Shown here in pieces: positions 1-9,857 of a DNA stretch of 17,993 bases. The notes below the pieces were generated by a model. It worked only from the letters and a program-made list of their open reading frames with translations. It was not told the origin of the DNA and did not search any database. The position numbers and the translations under genes are program-made. The DNA comes from Brachionus koreanus (Eukaryota; Rotifera; Eurotatoria; Ploima; Brachionidae). Position 1 is the stretch's first letter; each line of letters opens with the position of its first letter. Location of the stretch: contig PJRA01000313.1 in the NCBI GenBank assembly GCA_016987375.1, forward strand, positions 1,905,248 to 1,923,240, written 5' to 3'.

Positions 1-22
1 ACCAAATAACGAAAGTTACAAA

Positions 23-83
23 AGGGGTTCAAAAGACCCCTCCGGTTTTTGAGTGTTAAGAAAGACCTATTTAAACAGGTCTT
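23..83. repeat. Two consecutive hairpins
   Basis: AGGGGT (23-28) pairs with ACCCCT (36-41) across 7 nt, and AAGACCT (62-68) pairs with AGGTCTT (77-83) across 8 nt. These are the most GC-rich positions of the first kilobase. Part of this stretch resembles 10343-10388. Confidence 0.5.
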
Positions 84-375
84 AATACTAGAAGCACCAA
101 GAATTTTTTCATAGTTTTTTAATTCAAAAATATTTTTAAAAAAATATAATAATCTTACAAAAAATATCATTTTTTAAAGAAAATTTTAAAATTTACATTA
201 TTCAAAAAAAATTTACTTATTTGAAAAATATATTCAAACAAGTCATTTTTACTATTATTAAATTTAGAAAAAAGATATCGTTTATTAAACAAACCGAACA
301 TTTCAAAAACGCAAAAAAATATAAAAAAGATTAAACGATGAGGATAAAGAAGATATCTCAACTAAAAAAAGTTAA
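84..375. other. AT-rich intergenic DNA
   Basis: Long A and T runs with no supported gene. The 64-codon minus-strand frame at 167-361 is Phe/Asn/Lys-rich, as translated poly-A/T DNA is, and is not credible as a protein. Confidence 0.6.
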
Positions 376-620
376 TGCGAACAATTCGTTAGCAAACATT
401 CTAAATATGAATTTTTTGTGAAAGTAAATGAGTATTACTTCATTTTCAAAGACATTGACGAGATCAAAATTTATCTTAAAGCTCATTATTTCGATTGCAA
501 ATACTTTTTTAATTTTAAGATCTGTTGGTTTTAAGATACTTAAAAGAGCCTAATGAGTTTGTGAACAAACCCAAACGTGATATTCAAATAAAAGAAGCAA
601 GTGCATTGATAAAAAATTGA
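376..620 (+). pseudogene. Possible decayed coding fragment, two overlapping frames
   Basis: 376-534 is open for 52 codons and reads like protein (SKYEFFVKVNEYYFIFKDID, then EIKIYLKAHYFDCKYF). Before it stops, another frame opens at 519-620 for 33 codons (KEPNEFVNKPKRDIQIKEAS). Together they look like one frame-shifted remnant. Neither starts with ATG, and I cannot name a family. Chance open frames of this length are possible, but the composition is unusual for random A+T-rich DNA. Confidence 0.25.
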
Positions 621-1083
621 AATTATACTAAAAAGCATTTTTTAAAAAAATTTAAAATTGAGTATTTAAATTTTGGGTGAGGTAGAAAAAAACATAAAAA
701 AAGAGGAAAAACATTTAATTAATTTTAACAAATTAAACTTATTTAATGAGAGAATAAAAGCATAAATTATAAAAATTAAAAAGACAAAGAACATAAAATT
801 AATTTAAAAAATTTCTGAATCATGAACTGATTTAGATTTACTAACTACAAAATATTTTCAAAATAGACCCAAAGCAGGTAGGAAGCGAAAGCTGGTCCTT
901 GTTTACAATATGATTAATGAAAAAATTAAAATTTTATTTAATCTTTATTATTCAACTGATTGTATGTTTTTTTCTCTTAAATGAAATTGCAATTTTGCTT
1001 TATGTTTTTTTATCTTTTTATATATTTCGTTTTACCTCTCTCATAAATTTTTTGGTTTTTTAAAAAGGGGGATATCTTTTTCA
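621..1083. other. AT-rich intergenic DNA left of the SINE
   Basis: No gene seen. A short GC-richer patch at 868-902 contains AGCGAAAGCT, a 3-bp stem with a GNRA-type GAAA loop, too small to call an RNA. Confidence 0.5.
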
Positions 1084-1367
1084 GCCCGTATAGCAGAGCG
1101 GTTTGAGTGTTAGTCATGCAAGCACAGGATCGAGAGTTCAAAACCCGCTGATAGTGGAAAAATCTTCAAAATATCTCTGCAATAAAGGGTGCATGTCTAA
1201 ACCAAAAAAATGGAGGACCGGTTTTGACTGGGTAAAATCTGCAGTGTAGATGATCAACTCGATGCAGTAGCCTCTGTGTCAGATCGGAGCTGTTGCTCAA
1301 AAAGGGACTTGAAAAGGAGATGAGTTCCTCTCCATTATCCACTAGGATAGAATAGGGTCAAAAAAAA
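1084..1367 (+). mobile_element. tRNA-derived SINE, apparently near full length
   Basis: The head holds two perfect matches to the internal RNA polymerase III promoter: A box TAGCAGAGCGG (1091-1101, consensus TRGYNNARNGG) and B box AGTTCAAAACC (1135-1145, consensus RGTTCRANNCC), at normal tRNA spacing. Between them GTGTT...AGCAC could form an anticodon-like stem around CAT, though the loop is too large for a working tRNA. A tRNA-unrelated body follows, much richer in G+C than its surroundings, and it ends in a short A run (1360-1367). The segment 1249-1361 recurs at 17854-17963 in the same orientation, at roughly 80% identity by eye. No target-site duplication was convincingly identified. Confidence 0.75.
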
Positions 1368-1649
1368 TGTTTTTCAGAAGAAAATATGCTAAAAAGTAAA
1401 GTATGCTGGGATGAAATATAGGTATGCTAAAAAGTTTTATTAGCATATTAAAAAGATTTGAAAGAATGTTGACCCTTCTAGTATTAATAGTATGGTTAAT
1501 AGATGGCTAAAGACAAAAGAGAAAAATGGTTTTTATTTTGAAGATTAGTTGTGGATTAAATATGTTGATTTAAAAATTTTTATTCTTGAAGTGAAAAAAT
1601 TGAATTTTTGTCTTCAAAATATTCCTTTTAAATAGTTCAAGATAAAAAC

Positions 1650-1668
1650 ATCGAGAGTTCAAAACCCG
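1650..1668 (+). repeat. Second copy of the SINE B-box segment
   Basis: A 19-bp exact copy of 1129-1147 (ATCGAGAGTTCAAAACCCG). Nothing of the A box or SINE body flanks it, so it may be a remnant of another insertion. Confidence 0.6.
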
Positions 1669-2224
1669 AATATAATAAACAAATAATAATTTAGGAGCAT
1701 GATAATTACAAATTTAGTTTTTAGTTTCAATTTGTCCAAAAAGGCTTTTATCTTGTTCTATTTTTACCTCAAAATAAGGTTTCATATTGAAGATTTATTC
1801 ATTAATTATAATCCAAAAATCTATTGTTGAAAATTTTAGACAGAACCTAGAGGATATAATGTTCATTAAATGAACAGAAAAAATTATTAGTTAATTAAAT
1901 ATGAAACCATATTACTAAACAACTCTTGAAAAACTTATTTTTAATATTGCTAATTGAGTAAATAGCAAAGGAAAAGTTCTTCAGGGGTAGTACTGAAGGC
2001 CAGTGTCTTCTTTTCAGCCCTCATGATTCTAATCTTATTAAAAAAAATTATTTTAAATAATTAATAATTAAAATTGGATTAAAATTACAAAATTAAATTT
2101 TTTTATCAGTTTGAAGTGATTAGGATTGAGTCCAGAGGGCTTTTGTATTTCAGGTTGTTTCTACAAATTTATCATGATTTAAATTTGGAAAAAAATTCCC
2201 ATAATTAGCAGACTTTAAAAAATT

Positions 2225-2257
2225 GATGCAACCTAAAATGTTGCACTAGGTTGCATC
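2225..2257. repeat. Perfect 11-bp inverted repeat with 11-nt loop
   Basis: GATGCAACCTA (2225-2235) and TAGGTTGCATC (2247-2257) are exact reverse complements. It is the strongest stem I found in the intergenic DNA, and the arms are GC-richer than the surroundings. It could be a transposon end, a protein-binding dyad or an RNA stem; nothing decides between these. Confidence 0.7.
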
Positions 2258-3204
2258 TACAGAATTAGTAAAAACCTTTAAAAAAAAGGTAGCATTAATT
2301 TCTGTTTTATTTTTTATTTTTTTCTCGAACATCAAATTAATTTTTTTATAATTTTAAATTATTTTTTTGAAGAAGAACCATAATCATTTCTTAATATGAT
2401 TTGTTCCAACAATATCATGTGACATGCTACTTAAAAAAAAACTTTTTATGAAAAATTTAAAATAGGTGTTAAAGTAGCTAAGTAAAAAGGAATAATAAAA
2501 TTAGCTGAATTTGTAATTTTTCATAAAATTTTTCATAAAAATTACAATTAAATAAAAAATAGATTCAAAAAGAAAATTTAAAAAATTAGGCTGTTAAAGT
2601 GTTTTTTTGGTACTTAACTATTCATGTTTTCCGAGATTTGGACTGTCGAAAAGCTTATCATATTTTTCAAAATTTTAGAAAAAAGATTATATTTCATCGA
2701 AGTAAAAATTCAAATCAGACATTTAATTATTTTATGATTTCATGATTCTAAATGGTATTAAAATATTTTTAAAATTTGAGTTTTTTTCCTAATTATTTTT
2801 TCATGACTTACCGTAAGTATACATTTTGAGACAATTTAGTCACATTTTTGACACATTGTATGTAAATATGATAAGGATAATAAAAAGTTATAAAGTTAAT
2901 GAATAAAAAAAATGTGTTAAAAAAATTTTAAAAAAGTAAAAAAAAAACTTAATTTTGAAAGCATAATTTTGTTGCCTAGACACATTTCATGCTTATTCGA
3001 ATAAATATCCTGGATTTCTTAAAAAAAACTGCATTATATTTTTTAATTTGGAATAATAAACTTTGATCAGTGCGTGTTTTATTGCTTGAATTTTTTATAT
3101 TTAAAAAATGAAATGGATTAATCAAGTATAAGCGCCAAAGTTAAGCTTTAAGTCTCAAAAATAAAATAAGTATTCATTAGGATTTTTTTAGTAAAAATTA
3201 TTAA

Positions 3205-3210
3205 TTTATT
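3205..3210 (-). promoter_or_regulatory. Candidate poly(A) signal of the EAAT gene
   Basis: AATAAA on the minus strand, about 80 nt after the EAAT stop. In DNA this A+T-rich the hexamer also arises by chance. Confidence 0.4.
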
Positions 3211-3291
3211 AAATTTGTTAATCACACCTGAAAAATTACAAACAATCAAAAATCTAAAAAAATATAAATTAAGGATTGAAAAAACTAAATT

Positions 3292-6179
3292 CTAAACATT
3301 CGAGTCTTGATTAAAACAAACTTCTTTGCTAATTGGTTTGTTTTGAGAAGAGAATTGTGAGATTTGTGGCATTGAGTAAACACTATTCGGCAGCTTTGTA
3401 TTGTAAAGCAAAGCTCTAGACCGTCTTCTAACTGCATCCATAACCACTACGGAAGGTGCATAGTTTTGTATATTAGAAGATCCTGAGAAATACACACTTT
3501 GATTTTGTTTACCTACAGAAAATGAAGAACGATTTTTGCTGAATGTCTTAAACTCATTTAAGTGATTTGATTGTGATGTTTTCATAGGACTTAATTGAAC
3601 TGAAAGTCTCTTCTCATCACACACAACTACTGACTCCTTGTGATCTTCATTAGGACTATTAACCACAATGTATGGTTCATCGGTTTTGTTTATATTTCCA
3701 AAATTTCCGTAGCTCAGTTCCTTGTTTAACGCTATTATTTTACTAAATTCATTTTCAGCTTCTTCATCTAATTTTTTGAGCTCTTTCCTTGATAAATGCT
3801 CTACAATGCCACATCCATATGCGTCACCAAGTACATTGATCGAAGTTCTAAGACGGTCTCTTCAGAATAAAATAAAAATTTTTTTCGAAAAGATTTAGTT
3901 GACTTACAAAAGCCAATCGACAGTTACAATGTAAGAGATATCTTCAGTAGGCAAACCAACAGCACTCAAAACAATAAGCATAGTGACTAGAGCAGCGCTT
4001 GGAATGCTCGCTACGCCTATACTTGTCGCTGTTGATGTCAAACTTAAAAATCAAATAAAATTTGCAAAATAAATTCAAAAATATCTTTTTACCAGATGAC
4101 AATTATTTGTCCTATAGTTAAAGTGACTCCATTAAGTTGCGCAATGAAAATTGTAGCGACACATTGATAGAGTGCCGTTCCTTTATATCATTGAAATTAA
4201 AAGTTTAACTTTTTTTTTTAAATTAAAATTTAACATACCATCCATATTAATTGTGGCACCTAATGGGAGCATAAAACGAGTTACTCTCTTATCCACTTTA
4301 TTATTTTCTTCCAAGCATCTAAATGTAATTGGCAAAGTCGCTGAACTTTAAAAAACCATTAATTAAAAAAAAAATTGACTTTTCTAAATATAAACCTTGA
4401 AGCTGTGCCAACAGCAGTCAGCCAAGCTTGAAGCATTCCTTTCAAAAACTTAAGCGGATTTTTTCTAGTTGCCAAGAAATATAGAACTTGCATTGTAAAT
4501 AGGGCATGTATTGTCAAACCAACGATTACTGCAAACATATATATACTGAGACGTTTAGCAGTCTCAGCCATATTCTCAATTTTCATTATATTTCCAGCCA
4601 CTAGACACAAAATACCAAATGGTGAATACCACATAATTAGTGCCACGATTTTCATTATCAATTCATTCATTATAAAAAAAAAATCATACAACACTTGGGC
4701 TTCACTTTTTGAATGACTTATAAAAATTCCAAATATAATACAAAACACCACTAGGCCCATAACATTTGTACTATTCGTATAAATTAATTCTCTTTTTATT
4801 ACTTCTACATATTCTTCTGATATGGTAGAATTTAAAACTGTTCCTAAAATATGCTTTTTTTTAATCATATTTTTATTATATTTCGTCACAACTTGTTGTG
4901 TACAAGCTTGGACTATATTTTCTGGAAACATGTTTCTTATTATATCTAGTATTGCATCCAGAGTAGAAACTGAGTCTGAACTAGAAACTTCTGTGCCAGA
5001 CTTATTTTTTTTTTCCCGTCCAGGTCTAATTATTAAAGCAACACTAATTCCTGTAGTTATTATTCAACGATTAAACAAATTTATTGCAATATTTTAATTT
5101 ACCTGTTGATGTTGCGATTAGAGTTGATAGTACATAAAAGCCCATTGCTCTGCTACCCATTTTCCCACTTGATTTTGGATCTAGTTGAGCTAATCCTGTT
5201 ATCAAACTTGAAATTATAAGTGGAAGGATTAGCATCTTTAAGAGCCGAAGAAGCATTTCTCCTGGAAAGCTAATCAGCAACAATGTGGTTTCACTTGGAT
5301 CATAAATTCGACCCACAAATCCGAAAAAAATGCCACCAAATATTCCAATTATTGTCAAAAAAAGTATCATATTTTGCAAAATTTGATTCTTGATCTTATT
5401 TTATGTTTCATTAAAATTTAATTTTATAAATATTATTTTTACCGTATTTTTAGATAATTAATATTTTAGTTTAAAACAAATTTTTTCCTTGTAAAATAAA
5501 TAAATATTCAATTTTAGTTTATTTGTTATTAAATCAATCGTAGCAAACATTATTTCAGCAAAATAAATTTATGAAAAAGTCAAAATTTTCTAAAATTAAA
5601 AAATCTACATTAAAATTAATATTATATAATTAATTTATTTGATTAAGATTTTTGCAAATGAAATCTTTCTTTTTTCTTAATCTTAATTGAATTACTAAAA
5701 TTTGAAAATGTAAAATTAATTTTTAACTAAATACCTCAGAAAAATCATCATTTTGAATGATCATGCCCAATTTCATTTAAATTTGTTAGCAAAAAATTAT
5801 TTGAAAAATTAGACTGCAAGAGCTGTGCAAAAAATTAATCTTTTTTTTAAATCATATATAACAATGGATTTGTTGATCAAAGATGTAGAAATTTTATTTG
5901 ACATGCAACTTAAATATGACTAAAAATCAACTGAATAGCACTAAAATTTGATTTGAGTTAAAAGCAAATGACTCATGATACACTAAAATAAATTTCTTAA
6001 ATAGTTAAATTAACTTTTTAAGAACAATTTATTGAAAATAAAAATTTTAATCGAATACGGTAAAATCTATCTAGATAGAAAAGAAATATAACCTTTTGCA
6101 AACATGTCAAGTCAATATTTTCCAAATTTAACACTTCTTCCGATTGAACCAAAGGATTGTCTTTGTTTTTTTTATTCAT
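3292..6179 (-). CDS. Excitatory amino acid transporter (SLC1 family), 7 exons, 643 aa
   Basis: Sodium-driven plasma-membrane carrier for glutamate/aspartate. Exons in coding order: 6179-6093, 5394-5103, 5050-4396, 4345-4239, 4180-4093, 4042-3908, 3859-3292. All introns are GT-AG and phases close to one frame; introns 2-6 are 48-58 bp, intron 1 is 698 bp. Visible family hallmarks: [10 protein letters not shown]1 serine stretch TASSSATLP (343-350); NMDGTALY in TM7 (378-385); HP2 [15 protein letters not shown] (417-431); TM8 [19 protein letters not shown] with R459, the residue that binds the acidic side chain in EAATs (Cys in ASCTs). Several NxS/T sites (NKS, NST, NST) lie in the extracellular TM4 region. 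Odd: residue 386 is Gln where EAATs have Glu. The cytosolic tail is long (about 150 residues) and ends DSNV, a class I PDZ ligand pattern. The start has an in-frame TAA just upstream; a T-rich AG lies 14 nt before it. Exon 1 is the least certain exon. A poly(A) signal lies at 3205-3210. Confidence 0.93.
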
Positions 6180-6195
6180 TTTTGATTAAAAATCT

Positions 6196-8082
6196 AAAAT
6201 AAAATCAAAAAGATAATTAGCAAGTAATTACACCTAATAAAAAAAGAAGAAATAATATTAGAGGGCTAATTAAGAAAAACGATAAGATTTTAACTTGTAT
6301 TATTAAAGAAATTTCAAAAATTTATTTTTTGCTTATCGTGAGTAGTATTATAAATTGCATAAAACAAAGCCTGATCCGAATTTAATTAAATTGGTTTATA
6401 AAAATCGAATTTATAAGCATAAATTCAAATATTTGTGATTACATTTGGTGAAATAATTAAAAATTGGTTTGTTAAAGGAAGCTTTATTAAAATCTAAAGC
6501 AGCGTCGGTACCTAGTGTGTTTTTCAATCGCATCAATAAATGACTATAGATGGATCAATTATAAACTACACTAAATCTTTCAATTGAGAATTTTTTTCGT
6601 ATTTCGATAAAAGAAAAAAAAGATGAATTTACAACATTGATTTTTGTTAAAAATGAATATGGTAAGAAGGAAGGAAAATTGCTAATAATACAAAATATTA
6701 GACAATTTAATTTTCGAAATCAATGCCAAAAACCATTTTTTTTATTCCTTTATTGAATGTTTAATAAATATTTAATAATATTTTAAAAATAAAGCTTGAA
6801 ATGATCTCGTATTATTTATTTAGAGAGCTTAGAATTCGATCTTCTAAAAATTGCATTATTTTAGATTAATTTTATTTTAAAGTAATGAGAAAATTTGAAT
6901 AAAATAGACCTGGATGAAGTAAACAGACAGATATCATTTGTCATTGGAAAAATTAAGGAATTTTCAAAAATAATTCCGAACAATAAAATTGATTTTCGTT
7001 TCCTAAATGAGATTTTTTCTTGATTTGATGACATTTAATCAAATCCATTAAGAAAAAATCTACTTCCAGTAAATTTTTTTAAGCTATTTTTACAAAATAA
7101 ACGATTTAAGAAAAAATGAATAAACTTTTCGTTTATATAAAATTATTTTTTAATTTTTGCTCTAGGCCTAAATAAACACAAAAAAATCTATAAATTTTAA
7201 GCTCATAAAGTCAAATTTTGTCCGAAATAAATTCTATTCTGAATAGATGAATTCTTTAACCAAGCTTTACTTCAAACTCAATAAATTCTTTTGAGCATAT
7301 ATCCAAATTTTTTTTCAATTCTTATAATTTCGGGGTACATTTTTATCTCCTGAATTTCGTCAAAATTTAAAGCTAAATAAATGTTTCCTTTAACCTTGAT
7401 ATTTCTTTACTGCAAGTTCATATTGATTTTATTTTATTCTTTAATATTTAATTATTTGATATCAAAGCTATTAATGTGCTAGAGCGTTTTCCTGAAAAAT
7501 TCTCTAGCTATTTAGAAGCCATTTGCTAAAATTATAGTCATAAACTAAAATTGAGCTGTTCTTTTTCAATAAAAATATCTAAATGAAGACATTTGAAATT
7601 TATTACATAACTTATAATCAAGTAATTGATCATACTTTTTTTCTTATTCTATTTTCATGATGGAATGGATAAAATCAGCTTTAGCAATTTTTTATGTATG
7701 ATCGCTTATCATTTGAGAATAAAATAAACTAAATTCATGATTCAAAAAAAGTGCTTCTTCTTCTTCAAAAAAAAAAACTCTGAAAAATATATGTATTTTA
7801 AATGATTAAACAATCCAATAACGAAAAATTGTAAATTGCAAATTTCAAAATTTTTAACGTTAAAATTTAATTGTTCAGCGCTAAAATATTAATTGTCAAT
7901 TTCGGATATTTTTCCTTTTCAATTCTTAATTATCATAACCAGTACGCAACATGCTTTTATCCAAACACACTATTGTGAATCAGAACGAAAATTTTGCAAT
8001 AGGACTTTACAGTATAACAAATTCAATATAACAAATTTGGTTAGAAGAACTATGTTTTGTTTAAGACACCTGAGTAAGATAA
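6196..8082. other. AT-rich region upstream of the EAAT gene
   Basis: Should contain the EAAT promoter, but no core element can be picked out. Short open stretches exist: 6889-7023 (plus, 44 codons, protein-like NLNKIDLDEVNRQISFVIG) and 7893-8087 (plus, 64 codons from ATG). Neither has splice partners or family motifs. Confidence 0.45.
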
Positions 8083-8262
8083 ATTAACAAAAGAAGACAA
8101 AGAAAAAGAGCTAGAAATAAAAAGAATTCTGGGAGGTGTCTGCTTAGAAAATTAAAAATCAAAGCGTCAGCACAAGCAACTAAACTATCAGCACATGCAA
8201 AACCGTTCCTTATTATTTTCTTTCTTGTTTTTTATTTAATCTATAAATTTATTTTAATTTGA
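8083..8262. other. Open stretch downstream of the CYSTM-type gene
   Basis: The plus strand is open for 59 codons without ATG: a basic part, then a hydrophobic segment (PFLIIFFLVFYLIYKFILI). The minus strand across 8208-8065 is also open and Leu-rich. An imperfect 13-bp direct repeat (TCAGCACAAGCAA / TCAGCACATGCAA) lies near 8166 and 8190. No assignment is possible. Confidence 0.15.
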
Positions 8263-8532
8263 AAAATATATTTTATAAAATAATTAACAGACATAGTACT
8301 TTAAAAAACGGTGTATGCGTAAATTGTGCCATTATATTTATTCAATGAGCTAAAAAAAATTTAACAAAGAAGTTTAAAGGATTTTTTTCTATCAAAATTT
8401 AAATATTCATGGCAATTTTAAAATTTTATTAGTTAAGTAAAATTTTTATTTTAATTCATTGAAAAAAATTAAATAAAAAAAGCTAGCAAAAAGCAAATTC
8501 AAATTTAAAAAGTCAATTAAAAAAATGAATAA

Positions 8533-8538
8533 TTTATT
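8533..8538 (-). promoter_or_regulatory. Candidate poly(A) signal of the CYSTM-type gene
   Basis: AATAAA on the minus strand 12 nt after the stop codon. It is close to the stop, and chance occurrence is likely in this base composition. Confidence 0.35.
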
Positions 8539-8549
8539 TCTTTTAAATT

Positions 8550-8866
8550 CTATGACAGGCAATCAATTAGCTCACAGCAGCAGCATAAGCAACGCAAACA
8601 ACCATCTGCAATAACAACTTTAATATAAAAAAAATAATTTTTTAAAATACACAAAAGAGATTAATTGATATATTTACATGCTTGGCAACAGCAGAATAAG
8701 TTATTCCAACATTTTCTACCACTTGATTCTTCTTTTTGTACATAAACTACTGATCCTGGAGGTGGTTGGGCGATATTTGTTGTTTGAATTTTTACATCAT
8801 TTTCACTAATCCTTTAGAATTTTATCCGTTAAACAGTTAGAGTAAAAATATTGAAACTTACGCCAT
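8550..8866 (-). CDS. CYSTM-type cysteine-rich small protein, 3 exons, 64 aa
   Basis: Spliced exons: 8866-8862 (ATGGC only), 8811-8678, 8605-8550. Introns are 50 and 72 bp with GTAAGT and GTAAAT donors and AG acceptors, and phases match. The product has a short polar N-terminus, a QPPPGSVVYVQKEESS stretch (about 16-32) and a tail that is extremely Cys-rich, CWNNLFCCCQ followed by GCLRCLCCCCELIDCLS. Human CYSTM1 has the same plan: a Pro-rich part, a VYVV-like strand, then CWTALCCCCLWD-type ending. CYSTM modules are thought to sit in membranes, possibly as palmitoylated or dimerised tails, and are linked to stress tolerance in other eukaryotes. The assignment rests on composition and layout, not on an alignment. 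A T-rich AG abuts the ATG directly, and AATAAA lies 12 nt after the stop (8533-8538). The gene stands alone; the nearest genes are over 2 kb away. Confidence 0.75.
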
Positions 8867-8868
8867 CT

Positions 8869-9719
8869 TAAAAAAAAATAAAAATTTTCAAGAATTAAAA
8901 CATAAATTAAAACTTTATTATGAAATTTAAAAAATAAAAAAGTATTTTAGACTAAAATAATCTGAAAATATAGAATTCGAGACTAATTTTCTTATATAAA
9001 TTATTCAAGGTATCACCCAGAATAAAACTACTTTATTTGAATATGATTATCAAAAAATATTCAAATAACACGACTGAAATTAAAAAGATTTGTAGAAAAT
9101 TATTCGAAATGTAATGAAAATATACCAAATTTTGTTCATAAATATCCAGTAGAATATTTTTATGCTTTTTTATTTTGAACAATGTTTTGAAGGACTTTTA
9201 AAATATGAATTTTTACATAGAATTTCAAAACAAGAAAATGTTTTAAAATTACAAAAATAAATTATAAAAGCGTTTAAGCCTAATGAAAATAACAATTAAT
9301 TTTAATCTTTTTTTAACAATTACTTATTCTTTTGCTTGATTTTTCATAAATCTTCTAAATAATAATAATAATATTCTAAGGAATAGAATATTTTCTATCT
9401 ATCTTAATTATCAAATGCTTTTTAGATCAAAATTTCTTCAATAGCAGTTCAGAAATTAGTTAAAATTATTTACTTACAGGTAAAATGCTTGTTAAAATTC
9501 TTACAGGAAAAGTTCTAACATCTTTCTTTGAAAAAAACATTGAAAGAGAATTCTTTTAAATAAAAAAATCATTCTTTATTAATAATTTTTGAAAAAGAAT
9601 GATTTATTATTATCTAAAATTATTTAATTTAATTTTTAAATCAAATTTTTAGTCAAGACAAATTTTTTGATTTTTTTAAAATTAATTAAATTTTGTGCGA
9701 AAACAATTTTTTTAAAAGC
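8869..9719. other. AT-rich DNA upstream of the CYSTM-type gene
   Basis: No gene, repeat or RNA recognised. Presumably holds the CYSTM-type gene promoter. Confidence 0.5.
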
Positions 9720-9857
9720 TCAATCACAAAACTTGATCAATAAAAGAACTTGCAGAGACAAAAAATGAAATTTGCAGCCATCAAGACAGGCAAAATAAAC
9801 TTTTGCAGGTTCTGTGGCCGCCACTTCGACTGCTTCGAACACTACTTTTAACACCAT
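9720..9857. other. GC-richer island, open on both strands
   Basis: On the minus strand 9857-9720 encodes 45 residues from ATG (MVLKVVFEAVEVAATEPAKV, then YFACLDGCKF). On the plus strand 9765-9851 encodes 28 residues from ATG with NFCRFCGRHFDCFEH, a CxxC pattern that resembles a zinc-binding knuckle. At most one can be real and neither has clear splice partners. No function can be assigned. Confidence 0.25.

Larger units (their letters stand above)
1369..3204. other. AT-rich intergenic DNA between SINE and EAAT 3' end
   Basis: No gene seen on either strand. It holds the SINE B-box remnant (1650), a small CTTCAG...CTGAAG hairpin at 1979-1998, and the strong inverted repeat at 2225-2257. Confidence 0.5.

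Noticed and set aside
167..361. Minus-strand 64-codon frame
   Set aside because: Phe/Asn/Lys-rich translation of A/T runs; no splice partners.
1084..1156. A functional tRNA gene
   Set aside because: A and B boxes are good, but the acceptor stem does not close and the anticodon loop is too large; the sequence runs straight into a repeated body, so it is a SINE head.
2225..2257. microRNA precursor
   Set aside because: The stem is only 11 bp, far short of a pre-miRNA.
2829..2870. Similarity to 10170-10200 (TTTAGTCACATTTTTGACA versus TTTAGTGACATATTTTTGAC)
   Set aside because: Short and A+T-rich; within what chance would give, so not called as a repeat.
4391..4396. Frame-disrupting lesion in EAAT after exon 3
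   Set aside because: The apparent stop and frame change is explained by a 50-bp GT-AG intron; the next exon restores the conserved serine-rich HP1.
4822..5097. Plus-strand 91-codon frame
   Set aside because: Antisense shadow of EAAT exon 3, whose product is clearly recognisable on the minus strand.
7893..8087. Plus-strand 64-codon ATG frame
   Set aside because: Could not be tied to any family or splice structure; length is within chance for this window.
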